Part shown: piece by piece, positions 8,524 through 15,658 of the stretch
Layout: every line of letters begins with the position of its first letter
Position numbering within the stretch: position 1 is the stretch's first letter
Origin: Nocardia altamirensis NBRC 108246
GTDB lineage: Bacteria; Actinomycetota; Actinomycetes; Mycobacteriales; Mycobacteriaceae
Length of the DNA: 36,255 nucleotides
Assembly: GCF_001612685.1 (NCBI RefSeq)
Contig: NZ_BDAY01000106.1
Span: 1 to 36,255 of the forward strand
Direction of reading: 5' to 3'
Notes under the pieces: model-generated
Databases searched by the model: none
What the model saw: the letters and a program-made list of their open reading frames with translations, nothing else
Told to the model about the DNA's origin: nothing
Translations under genes and position numbers: made by a program

Positions 8524-9702
8524 TCAGAGTTGATCGACGATGTGTTCGGCGATCGGCATCGCGGAGGTGGCCGCGGGCGAGGGTGCGTTGAGCACGTGGA
8601 CGGACCGCGGCGTGCGTTCGATCATGAAGTCGTGCACCAGAGTTCCGTCGCGCAGCACCGCCTGCGCACGGATGCCCGCCTCGCGCGGTCGCAGATCGCC
8701 GAGCGTCAGCTCGGGACAGTACCGACGGCATTCGGCCAGATACCCGCGCTTGAACAGGGAATTGCGCAGCTCACGCAGGCCGGTGCGGACATTGGCCACG
8801 GCCACCCGGTGCACACCGGGATAGCCGAGCACCTCGCGGGCGTCCCGCGCATGCACGCTGCCCTTCCGATAACCCTCCCGCGCCAACCCGAGCACCGCGT
8901 TCGGGCCGACGGTCAGCGCACCGTCGATGGTCGGGCTCAGATGCACGCCGAGAAACGGCAGCGCGGGATCCGGGATGGGATAGATCAGCGTGCGGACCAG
9001 CCCGGCCCGCTCCCGCGGCAGTTGGTAGTACTCGCCGCGAAACGGCACGATCCGGAAATCGGTGCGCAACCCCGCCATTCGCGCCAGCCGATCGGCCTGC
9101 AAGCCGGCGCACACCACCAGCGTGCGAGCCGTCCACGACCCGGCGGGCCCGGCCGCGGTCACCGAGGTGTCACTCTCGCTGAGCGAGGTGATCTCCGCGT
9201 CGAGCACGAATTCACCTCCCGCGGCGCGGATCTCGTCGGCCAGCGCGGCGGTGATCCTGGTGTAGTCGACAATTCCGGTGTCCGGCACGAACAGTGCCCC
9301 GAGACCCGTCACCCTCGGCTCGCGCCGGACCAGCTCGCCCGCGTCGATCAGCTCGACCTTCACCCCGTTGCTGACCGACCGTTCATGCAGCGCGAGCATG
9401 CGCGCGTGCTCGGCCGCGTTCGTCGCGACGAGCAGCTTGCCGCACTCCGCGAACGGAACAGCGTGCGCCGCAGCGAATTCCTTGGTCCAGCGGGCCCCGC
9501 GCCTGCACAGCCGCGCCTTCAGGCTGTCCGGCGGATAGTAGATCCCGGAATGAATAACGCCGCTGTTGTGCCCGGTCTGGTGGGTTGCCAACGACGCCGA
9601 CTTCTCCACCAGCGCCAGCCGCGCGCCGGGATGGCGCCGCAGGATCTCATGTGCCGTCGCCACCCCGACAATGCCGCCACCGATCACGCAGAAGTCGTAC
9701 AC
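8524..9702 (-). CDS. lhgO: L-2-hydroxyglutarate oxidase (FAD)
   Basis: This 392-residue flavoprotein of the DAO/LhgO family oxidises L-2-hydroxyglutarate to 2-oxoglutarate. The family is known both for metabolite repair of the by-product made by malate dehydrogenase and for feeding electrons into the respiratory chain. The N-terminus is the dinucleotide fold with GGGIVG at residues 8-13. The family signature HQTGHNSGVIHSGIYYPPDS, followed by LKARLCRRG, is intact. FRGEYYQL, the HLSPTIDG/VGPNAVL block and AGIRAQAVLRDG are also characteristic, and the C-terminus HVLNAPSPAATSAMPIAEHI closes the FAD site. The start is GTG at 9702 with only a weak ribosome site. It is not tightly coupled to its neighbours. 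Confidence 0.92.
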   Translation of the reverse strand: MYDFCVIGGGIVGVATAHEILRRHPGARLALVEKSASLATHQTGHNSGVIHSGIYYPPDSLKARLCRRGARWTKEFAAAHAVPFAECGKLLVATNAAEHARMLALHERSVSNGVKVELIDAGELVRREPRVTGLGALFVPDTGIVDYTRITAALADEIRAAGGEFVLDAEITSLSESDTSVTAAGPAGSWTARTLVVCAGLQADRLARMAGLRTDFRIVPFRGEYYQLPRERAGLVRTLIYPIPDPALPFLGVHLSPTIDGALTVGPNAVLGLAREGYRKGSVHARDAREVLGYPGVHRVAVANVRTGLRELRNSLFKRGYLAECRRYCPELTLGDLRPREAGIRAQAVLRDGTLVHDFMIERTPRSVHVLNAPSPAATSAMPIAEHIVDQL

Positions 9703-9760
9703 AGGAACCGACAGTAGTTCCTCGCGGACGGTTACCCCTATGGCAACCAGCGGTTTTCGG

Positions 9761-10447
9761 TCAGACTTCGAGCGCGGGCGCGGTCTCGACCTGGTTGCTG
9801 GGCGCGGGTTGCTCGGCTCCGGTGGTTTCGGGAGCGGCGTGTGTGCCCACCTTCGGCGCCGGGTTACGCGGCACGCGCAGGGTGCGTTCGTTGTGCGCGG
9901 AATCGGTCAGGACGAGCACGACTTCGCCGGTGCGCGTGTCGAGTTCGGTGCGCAACCGGGTGACGCCGGTCTGGTCGCCCTGGACCGGATCGGACGGTAG
10001 CCCCGCCGCAAGCACGGTGAAGACATTGGTGCCGAGGGTGAGCGTCACGGTGTGGTTCTGCCCGTTGGCGACCTGCGCGTCGACATAGGTGTTGCCGAAC
10101 AGCACCTTTCCGCCGATGGCGGTCGGTGCCGCGGCGCCCGCCTGCGTGCTGTGCCCTGAATCGGCATGCGCCCCGCCGGCCTCCGCACCCGGGCGATGGA
10201 GCGTGAACAGCACCGGCAGTTCGAAACTGCCCGCGGTCAGCATGGTGTCCTCGGCGCGCACCGAATCGGGGCCAGAATTCCCGGCGGGTGGTGCCGCGGG
10301 TGCGGCGACGTTCCCACCTGCCCGATCGGCATCGGCGATCTGGTGCACGACGTAGGAGCCTGCGATGACGGTCAGGGTGAGGCTGGCGGCGCCGGCGAAC
10401 ACGACTGCGGCGTGCCTGGCGATGTGGGCAGACCGATGTGTTCTCAC
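9761..10447 (-). CDS. hypothetical membrane-anchored or exported protein
   Basis: This 228-residue protein is not recognised. GTG 10447 is chosen because GGGAGAGG stands eight bases upstream; an ATG at 10480 has no ribosome site. A basic start (VRTHRSAHIARH) and one hydrophobic helix (about 12-36, FAGAASLTLTVIAGSYVV) suggest a signal anchor. A low-complexity Ala/Pro/Gly linker follows (about 45-110). A beta-rich domain then begins GGKVLFGNTYVDAQVANGQN and continues with TVTLTLGTNVFTVLAAGLP and GEVVLVLTDSAHNERTLRVP. The tail is Pro/Ala/Glu rich. The architecture of anchor, spacer and extracytoplasmic beta domain is clear; the function is not. Confidence 0.65.
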   Translation of the reverse strand: MRTHRSAHIARHAAVVFAGAASLTLTVIAGSYVVHQIADADRAGGNVAAPAAPPAGNSGPDSVRAEDTMLTAGSFELPVLFTLHRPGAEAGGAHADSGHSTQAGAAAPTAIGGKVLFGNTYVDAQVANGQNHTVTLTLGTNVFTVLAAGLPSDPVQGDQTGVTRLRTELDTRTGEVVLVLTDSAHNERTLRVPRNPAPKVGTHAAPETTGAEQPAPSNQVETAPALEV

Positions 10448-10812
10448 GATGCGTTCCTCTCCCTGCGCCTCAGCTCCCATGGCTTGTGCAGGCCCGCATC
10501 GTTGAAAGCCATACGTTAGTCCAGGTTACGGTGCGGGCGACGGGAGCGCCGCTTCCGGGGACCAGAATCACAACTGCGCCCGAATCCGTGGGGCAATTTA
10601 TGTTTCTGACAGCTCACGCCGGGGTAAACAATTCTCTAGCTGGCGAGCGTCATCCTCGACTGCCACATCGAGAGACCCGGCCAATGGCGTCCGGCCGACA
10701 CGAACGGCGCACCCAAGTGTGGCGCTTGCCCGCTCCCGAATCTTCGGACGCTATCGGGTATCGACGACGGTCGGATGCACATCCGGCCGTCGTTGGTGTG
10801 TGGCGTTGGGTG
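10448..10812. other. 365-base non-coding stretch
   Basis: No credible gene is seen; the plus-strand frame through here is the shadow of minus-strand genes. It holds the 5' region of the exported hypothetical, an A/T-richer island at about 10595-10640 (CAATTTATGTTTCTGACAG, GTAAACAATTCTCTAG), and the hairpin listed separately at 10762-10795. Confidence 0.6.
10762..10795 (-). terminator. hairpin terminator for the TIGR03084 gene
   Basis: The arms ACGACGG-T-CGGATG (10764-10777) and CATCCG-G-CCGTCGT (10780-10793) pair almost perfectly, with one T-G wobble, and extend two more pairs outward. The hairpin lies 18 bases after the stop at 10813. It has no T tract. Placement and stem strength make a terminator the simplest reading. 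Confidence 0.65.
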
Positions 10813-11604
10813 TCAGGCGAACTGGCCCGCGGCCCGGCCCGCGCCGGTAGGTCCCGCGAATGCCTGGGCGAGGGTGAGCCAGGTCTCCGCGTCCGGGCCG
10901 ACCGCGTCGACGGTCAGGTCATCGCGATGACGGCGCTGAGTCACCAGCAGGCAGAAGTCGAGCGCCGGCCCGGTCACCCGTTGCTCGGCGTCCTCGGGAC
11001 CCCAGGACCAGATCGCGCCGTCCGGTGCGGTGAGCTCGACCCGGAATTCGTTGTCCGGCGGGGTCTTTCCGTGCACCGAGTAGGCGAAGTTCCTGGTCCG
11101 CACGCCGAGATGGGCCACCGTACGCAGCCGGGCGGTCGGGGTCCTCGTCACGCCGAGCGTGTCGGCAACGTCCTGCCCGTGCGCCCAGGTCTCCATGATG
11201 CGCGCCGAGATCATCGATGCCGCGCTCATCGGCGGGCCGAACCAGGGCAGCTTGGTCCCGGCGGGCACGGCACGCAGCGCGTCGGTGAGCGCCTTGCCGC
11301 CACGATGCCACCGGTCGAGCAGCTCCGCGGGCGCCGCAGTCGATGCCTGCTCGGCGGCCTCGTCGACGAAGGTCAGTGCGCGCGGCGCGGCCTCGGCGAC
11401 CATCCGCCCGAAGTCGTCCGCATCGGTGGCGGCCAGCGTCGCGACCTCGTCGGTCCAGGCCAGGTGGCCGATCTGATGGGCGATGGTCCAGCCGGGTGCG
11501 GGCGTTGGGCCTGCCCACTCGGCGGCGGGCAGCGGGGCGACGAGTCGTTCGAGGTCGGCGCACTCGTCGGCGAAATCGCCGAGCAGCGCTTCGAGGTCAG
11601 CCAT
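10813..11604 (-). CDS. TIGR03084 family (DinB/maleylpyruvate-isomerase-like) protein
   Basis: This 263-residue protein has an N-terminal four-helix domain of the DinB/mycothiol-dependent isomerase type. The typical PAPGWTIAHQIGHLAWTDEV motif carries the first metal-ligand histidines. The second motif ARIMETWAHGQDVADTLG supplies a later histidine (WAHGQDV), and the C-terminal half is beta-rich (DNEFRVELTAPDGAIWSWGP). Proteins of this type are predicted metal-binding enzymes, some using mycothiol; the reaction here is unknown. ATG 11604 has AGGGA close upstream. A perfect palindrome overlaps its promoter region, suggesting a dedicated repressor. Confidence 0.8.
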   Translation of the reverse strand: MADLEALLGDFADECADLERLVAPLPAAEWAGPTPAPGWTIAHQIGHLAWTDEVATLAATDADDFGRMVAEAAPRALTFVDEAAEQASTAAPAELLDRWHRGGKALTDALRAVPAGTKLPWFGPPMSAASMISARIMETWAHGQDVADTLGVTRTPTARLRTVAHLGVRTRNFAYSVHGKTPPDNEFRVELTAPDGAIWSWGPEDAEQRVTGPALDFCLLVTQRRHRDDLTVDAVGPDAETWLTLAQAFAGPTGAGRAAGQFA

Positions 11605-11667
11605 CAGTTCCCTGTCCTAAGTGCGGCGGTTTCGCGGATTCAGCATCGCAGCGGCCGGAGAAAAATG

Positions 11668-11683
11668 CAAGCACGCGTGCTTG
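11668..11683. promoter_or_regulatory. perfect 16-bp palindrome, probable TetR-type operator
   Basis: CAAGCACGCGTGCTTG is an exact palindrome 64 bases upstream of the TIGR03084 start. On the minus strand it is followed by TTGCAT, 17 bases, and GATGCT, a plausible -35/-10 pair overlapping the palindrome. The form is typical of TetR-family operators. No regulator gene is adjacent. Confidence 0.6.
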
Positions 11684-11712
11684 TATTTCTGGCAGGGGTC
11701 GAGAGTGGCCAC

Positions 11713-13068
11713 TCACCAGCCGAAAATGAGCAGATGCGCGGCGCCGACGACCAGCCCGAGCACCGCACCGTGCAGATAGAGCAGCCACGCGTCCTGCTCG
11801 ACCGAGGCATAGAACATCTCCATGAACTCCCCCGGCGTCAGCTGCCGCAGCTTGCGCGCCGCGAACTCGTCGATGGTCTTGGCCTGCGCCATGGTGAACT
11901 CCTCGTCCTCGACCAGGCTCGGCGCCAGCCCCACCGCGGCGCCCGCCGCACCGACCTTGAGGTTGTCGAACTGGCGGCGCCCGAGGGCCGCGCGCACGAA
12001 CGAGGTGGTCGGGCCGAGCTGGCGGTGGATCTCGTCGGAGATGAGCCGTTCCAGCAGCTGATGGGTCTTGTCGCCATTGGGCCCGTCCAGCAGTTCCTTG
12101 GACAGATTCGGCAGCGTCAGCACCTGATGCGCCAGGATGTGCGCGAGGTCGGTGGCCGCCTGCGGTTGCCGCTTGGCCAGCAGCGCCTGCTGCCACAGGT
12201 ACTTGTACCAAGGCTCCGGATCACCGGGCTCGAACACCATCTTGACCGCGATGACGTTGACCAGCACGCCGATCGCCGCGGAGGCGAGCAGCACGATGAC
12301 CCACCCCGGCACCCAGCCGAACACCGGAATCTGGTGGTGCACATGCATATACAGCGCGAGCAGCAGGCCGAACGGCGCGCCGAGCAGCCCGATCCTGACC
12401 ATGAAGCGCAGCTCGGGCGCCGCGATCGTGGTGGTCAGATCCTTCAGGATGTCGGGGTTGTCCTGCAGGTACCGGATGACGAAGCTCTTGATGTCGATCA
12501 GCTGGTCGACGTTGTCGCCGAGCGATTCGAACGCGCGTCGCGACAGCGCGGGCATCTCCCGATCGATCCGCTGATAGATCACCTGCTTGGCGGCGCGCGG
12601 GACGGTGCGCCAGATCTCCGGGTTCTCCCGGTACATCAGCTCGTCGACCAGGGGCTGCACCTGCTTGCGGGCCAGGACCGCGAGGTAGTCGGCGATGCCG
12701 TCGAGGTCGAGTTCGTGGATGAAATCCCGCGGGCTGCCGATCCGCATCAGCGCCTTGTCGACGCAGATGCTGGCCATTTTCTCGGCCCGCGCCGGAATGA
12801 AACCTTGGAAGCCGAGTTGGTGTCCGTCGCCGGAGAAGGTCGGCAGCACCTGCACCCTGCGCGGAAAATACGGGTAGAGCAGGTGTAGTCCCGGAATCCG
12901 GATGCCCCGAAATCGCACCGGCCAGAACAGCATCAGCACACCGGTCCAGTTCGTCAGCCAGCCTGCCAGCGCGGCGAAGATCGGGAACGTCACCAGGTCG
13001 ACCACGAACTTCGACTGACCTGTCATTTCCTCCCAGTCGATGAACACGCCTGCGGCGAGTGAATTCAT
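11713..13068 (-). CDS. DUF445-type membrane protein
   Basis: This 451-residue protein resembles the DUF445/YheB family. The family motif is present twice: GWLTNWTGVLMLFWP near residue 36 and IGVLVNVIAVKMVFEP near residue 265, each inside a membrane segment. Between them is a long helical soluble region (about 70-225) with DLDGIADYLAVLARKQVQPL. A second soluble helical region follows (about 285-425), with a final membrane helix (about 428-450). ATG 13068 has AGGGGGACC upstream. DUF445 proteins have no agreed biochemical role. It precedes the TIGR03084 gene by 108 bases but the operator between them suggests separate transcription. Confidence 0.75.
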   Translation of the reverse strand: MNSLAAGVFIDWEEMTGQSKFVVDLVTFPIFAALAGWLTNWTGVLMLFWPVRFRGIRIPGLHLLYPYFPRRVQVLPTFSGDGHQLGFQGFIPARAEKMASICVDKALMRIGSPRDFIHELDLDGIADYLAVLARKQVQPLVDELMYRENPEIWRTVPRAAKQVIYQRIDREMPALSRRAFESLGDNVDQLIDIKSFVIRYLQDNPDILKDLTTTIAAPELRFMVRIGLLGAPFGLLLALYMHVHHQIPVFGWVPGWVIVLLASAAIGVLVNVIAVKMVFEPGDPEPWYKYLWQQALLAKRQPQAATDLAHILAHQVLTLPNLSKELLDGPNGDKTHQLLERLISDEIHRQLGPTTSFVRAALGRRQFDNLKVGAAGAAVGLAPSLVEDEEFTMAQAKTIDEFAARKLRQLTPGEFMEMFYASVEQDAWLLYLHGAVLGLVVGAAHLLIFGW

Positions 13069-13202
13069 CGGTGGGGTCCCCCTAGGCTGAACCGACGGAA
13101 CCGCCGGTATGAGATATCTGGTCCACAGATTGTCATTGCGCCGGATCGAGTGTCAACGCGGCCTGGAACACGACCATGGACCTGCCGGATGATCACCGAA
13201 CG

Positions 13203-14243
13203 TCACGGCGGATAGCGGATACCCGAGCGGGCGCCGGCCTCCTGCACCCAGTCGAGCAGTACCCGCTGTCGTCGCAGTTGATCACGCCGATTGCGCGGAC
13301 CGTCCAGCCGTTCCGCCGCGCGGGCCCGCCGTCTGCTCCGGAGCGAGATCAACGTGCTCAGCTCGCCTGCCGGTGCGATACCGCGCGCCACCGCCCAGGC
13401 GACCACGGCGCGGAACCAGTGCCGTTCGGTCTGCACCACCCACCCGTAGACCACAACGAAGATCAGGACGTACAGCAGCGTGCGCGCGAGGATCGAGCCG
13501 ACCGGGACGCTCGCCGGGCTCGGCGCGTCCCAGCCGAAATGCAGTGCGGCGCCGAGCAAATAGAACACAGCGAACACTTGGGCTCGACGCTTGCGCGACC
13601 AGTCCGCGCGAGTCGTCGCCAGCACGATGCCGATCCCTGCGAGCGCGGTCAGCAGCCAGTGCGAGGTGATGCCGGTCAGCAGTCGCAGGATACCGACGAG
13701 GATCGCGTTCGACGAATCATCCTGTGCGGACAGCAATCCGGCGTTGGCTTCGTAGGTGATGTCCTCGACGACCTGGAAACCGAGGCCGGTGCAGCCGCCG
13801 AGCAGCAGGCCGTGCATCGGTCGCTGCAGCAGCGGTTTGGCGAGCCAGGCGACCGCGAAGACGCCGATGCCCTTCACCGCTTCCTCCACGATCGCCGCGG
13901 AGATCGGCGCCTGCCAGTCGCGCGCGAACGCGTCGCCTGCCAGGTTCTGGATGACCCGCATGTTGTGATCGTTGGCGTACATGGCAATTCCGGGTCCGGC
14001 CAGTGCGCCCCACAGGAATCCCATGACCAGTGGGCCCCGAATCGTTGCTCGCGCGCGGAGCCGATCCAACTGACCGAGCAGTCCACCGAAGACAACGAAG
14101 GTCGCGAGGGTGAAGGGCAGCCCCGCCAGCATGTCGCGCCAGGTCAGCGCAGCGACCGGGGCGATCTGAAAGACCAGTGCCGCCAGCCCGAGCGTGGTGA
14201 CGAGGCAATACACCCAGAACAGCGGCGATGTCGGCCGGATCAT
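13203..14243 (-). CDS. PrsW family intramembrane metalloprotease
   Basis: This 346-residue multi-pass membrane protein carries the conserved motifs of the PrsW/abortive-infection (CPBP) protease superfamily: IVEEAVK with E120/E121 and K124, H144 in MHGLLLGG, E160 in GLGFQVVED, H195 in ITSHWLL and H235 in ALHFGWD. About eight hydrophobic segments are visible. PrsW of Bacillus starts the cascade that destroys an anti-sigma factor, and similar proteases clip membrane-anchored substrates. The ATG at 14243 shares its A with the TGA of the upstream gene (TGATG), so translation of the two is coupled. The last 60 residues form a very basic cytoplasmic tail (RSRRRARAAERLDGPRNRR). Confidence 0.85.
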   Translation of the reverse strand: MIRPTSPLFWVYCLVTTLGLAALVFQIAPVAALTWRDMLAGLPFTLATFVVFGGLLGQLDRLRARATIRGPLVMGFLWGALAGPGIAMYANDHNMRVIQNLAGDAFARDWQAPISAAIVEEAVKGIGVFAVAWLAKPLLQRPMHGLLLGGCTGLGFQVVEDITYEANAGLLSAQDDSSNAILVGILRLLTGITSHWLLTALAGIGIVLATTRADWSRKRRAQVFAVFYLLGAALHFGWDAPSPASVPVGSILARTLLYVLIFVVVYGWVVQTERHWFRAVVAWAVARGIAPAGELSTLISLRSRRRARAAERLDGPRNRRDQLRRQRVLLDWVQEAGARSGIRYPP

Positions 14244-14776
14244 CACCGCACCCGCAGCGAGTCGAGGATCGGCATGAGTTCGGGCAGCGTCGCGTCGTCG
14301 CCCGCGAGCACCAGCGTCACCGCCAAGTTGTCGTTGCCGACGATGGCGCATACCCCGGCCTGCTCGGCGCCACGGCAGGTCGGTCCGCCGAATCCGTTCG
14401 GCGTCTTGATCTCACCGCCGTCGAAGTAGGCGTCGAAGCCTTGCACGCCAAGCACTTTCAGCCGCCACGCGGCGGCGCCGGGAAAGTCCGTTACGCCGTC
14501 GAGCACGCTCACCACCAGCCGGGAACCATCCGGTGCGCTGAGCACCGCGGTGCTGTCGTCTCCCGTCGGACGGCGTTGCCAGCCCGCGACGCCGGCGAAA
14601 CTGACGGTGTCCGGCGCGACGCCCGGCGCGGTCAACACGATCTCGGTGCCCGGCGCGACCGGCGTCTCCCTGGTCGGCACGAGCGCGGCCAGCGCCGACG
14701 GGACCGCGATCAGCGCACCGACCACGACAAGGACTAGGACGGCCGGCTTCCATTCGGTGCGGCTCGGCATGCTCAT
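14243..14776 (-). CDS. small anchored extracytoplasmic protein coupled to PrsW
   Basis: This 177-residue protein is not recognised. One N-terminal membrane helix (about 11-32, AVLVLVVVGALIAVPSALAA) is followed by an extracytoplasmic beta-rich domain (GTEIVLTAPGVAPDTVSFAG, RLVVSVLDGV). Two cysteines (TCRGAEQAGVC) are spaced for a disulfide. ATG 14776 has AGGGAG upstream; ATG 14770 is also possible. Its TGATG junction with the PrsW gene makes an obligate partnership likely: substrate, adaptor or inhibitor of the protease. That relationship is inferred from coupling alone. Confidence 0.7.
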   Translation of the reverse strand: MSMPSRTEWKPAVLVLVVVGALIAVPSALAALVPTRETPVAPGTEIVLTAPGVAPDTVSFAGVAGWQRRPTGDDSTAVLSAPDGSRLVVSVLDGVTDFPGAAAWRLKVLGVQGFDAYFDGGEIKTPNGFGGPTCRGAEQAGVCAIVGNDNLAVTLVLAGDDATLPELMPILDSLRVR

Positions 14777-14909
14777 GCCCGTGCTCCCTCGGCGTGCTCA
14801 CTCGTTGGCGCTCCTCTACCGAGAAACTGCCACCGACCAGCGGTGCAGCCGAGTCCACGATAAAGGAGACCGCACGGTTCCCGACGGAACACGGCCGCTG
14901 CGCAAAAGA

Positions 14910-14928
14910 CCGTAAACAATCCGTAAAC
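14910..14928. promoter_or_regulatory. 11-bp-period direct repeat in a divergent promoter region
   Basis: CCGTAAAC occurs at 14910-14917 and again at 14921-14928; on the minus strand this reads GTTTACGG-ATT-GTTTACGG. One-helical-turn direct repeats are the binding pattern of OmpR/PhoB-type response regulators. It sits between the divergent PrsW-partner operon and the DHFR-like gene, so it could control either. Confidence 0.4.
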
Positions 14929-15000
14929 CGGGTCGAGCAGAGTGAACTCACACCAAGAACGGCGGCTGAGAATCAACCGCCCCCTCGAAAGGAACACCTC

Positions 15001-15561
15001 ATGCGCAAGCTCCTGCTCCAGGTCCAGACCACCGTCGACGGCTACATGGGCGGCCCGGCGGGTGAAATGGACTGGATGTCGTTCAACTGGTCCCCGGACG
15101 TCGGCAACTACATCACCGCGATGACCGCCGACGTGGACACGATCGTCCTCGGCCGCAAGCTCGCCGAAGGATTCATCCCGGTCTGGGAGTCGCGCCCTGA
15201 GCACGAAGACGACAAGACGATCGACTGGATGATCAACACCCCGAAGGTCGTCATCTCCAAGAGCCTCACCGAATCCCCATGGGCGAACGCCACCGTCGCC
15301 AACGGCGACATTGCCGAAACGATCAAGAATCTCAAGGCCGAGCCCGGTGGTGACCTCATCGCCTACGGCGGCAGCACCCTGGTCACCTCGCTGATCGCGG
15401 CGAACCTCATCGACGAACTCCACCTGTTCGTCAATCCCGTCGCCATCGGCGCAGGCATTCCCGTTTTCGCCGCAGGCGCCTACACGCCACTGCGCCAGGT
15501 GGCCGCGACTCCTTTCGAATGTGGCATCACCGCACTGCATTTCGCGCCGAAAGAATCCTGA
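15001..15561 (+). CDS. dihydrofolate reductase / RibD C-terminal family protein
   Basis: This 186-residue protein has the DHFR-like fold of the RibD_C family. It starts MRKLLLQVQTTVDGYMGGPA, continues with DVDTIVLGRKLAEGF, and has the NADPH-site block GGDLIAYGGSTLVTSLIAAN then LIDELHLFVNPVAIGAGIPV. In actinobacteria such single-domain proteins are common stand-alone reductases of unknown substrate; true folate reduction is unlikely. ATG 15001 has GAAAGGA eight bases upstream. It is likely transcribed alone from the region holding the direct repeat, with a weak hairpin after it. Confidence 0.88.
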   Translation: MRKLLLQVQTTVDGYMGGPAGEMDWMSFNWSPDVGNYITAMTADVDTIVLGRKLAEGFIPVWESRPEHEDDKTIDWMINTPKVVISKSLTESPWANATVANGDIAETIKNLKAEPGGDLIAYGGSTLVTSLIAANLIDELHLFVNPVAIGAGIPVFAAGAYTPLRQVAATPFECGITALHFAPKES

Positions 15562-15569
15562 GCCTGCGG

Positions 15570-15594
15570 TGCCGGTTGCCTGCCCGCACCGGCA
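15570..15594 (+). terminator. possible weak terminator after the DHFR-like gene
   Basis: TGCCGGT (15570-15576) and ACCGGCA (15588-15594) can pair around an 11-base loop, nine bases after the stop. There is no T tract and the stem is only 7 bp, so read-through into the ABC-F gene remains possible. Confidence 0.4.
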
Positions 15595-15658
15595 GGGCAG
15601 GCCACACGGCCACGAAACCGAGTTGCAGCGGCGGTATCGCTGCTGTTGTCTGGGAACA

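Noticed and set aside
7799..8731. 310-residue version of the SRPBCC protein starting at 8731
   Set aside because: The added N-terminus is Arg-rich and low-complexity and overlaps the end of lhgO. ATG 8269 has a proper Shine-Dalgarno and begins the conserved domain.
10438..12888. 816-codon open frame on the plus strand
   Set aside because: It lies opposite the exported hypothetical, TIGR03084 and DUF445 genes, is Arg/His/Gln-rich and low in hydrophobic structure. It is an antisense shadow typical of high-GC DNA.
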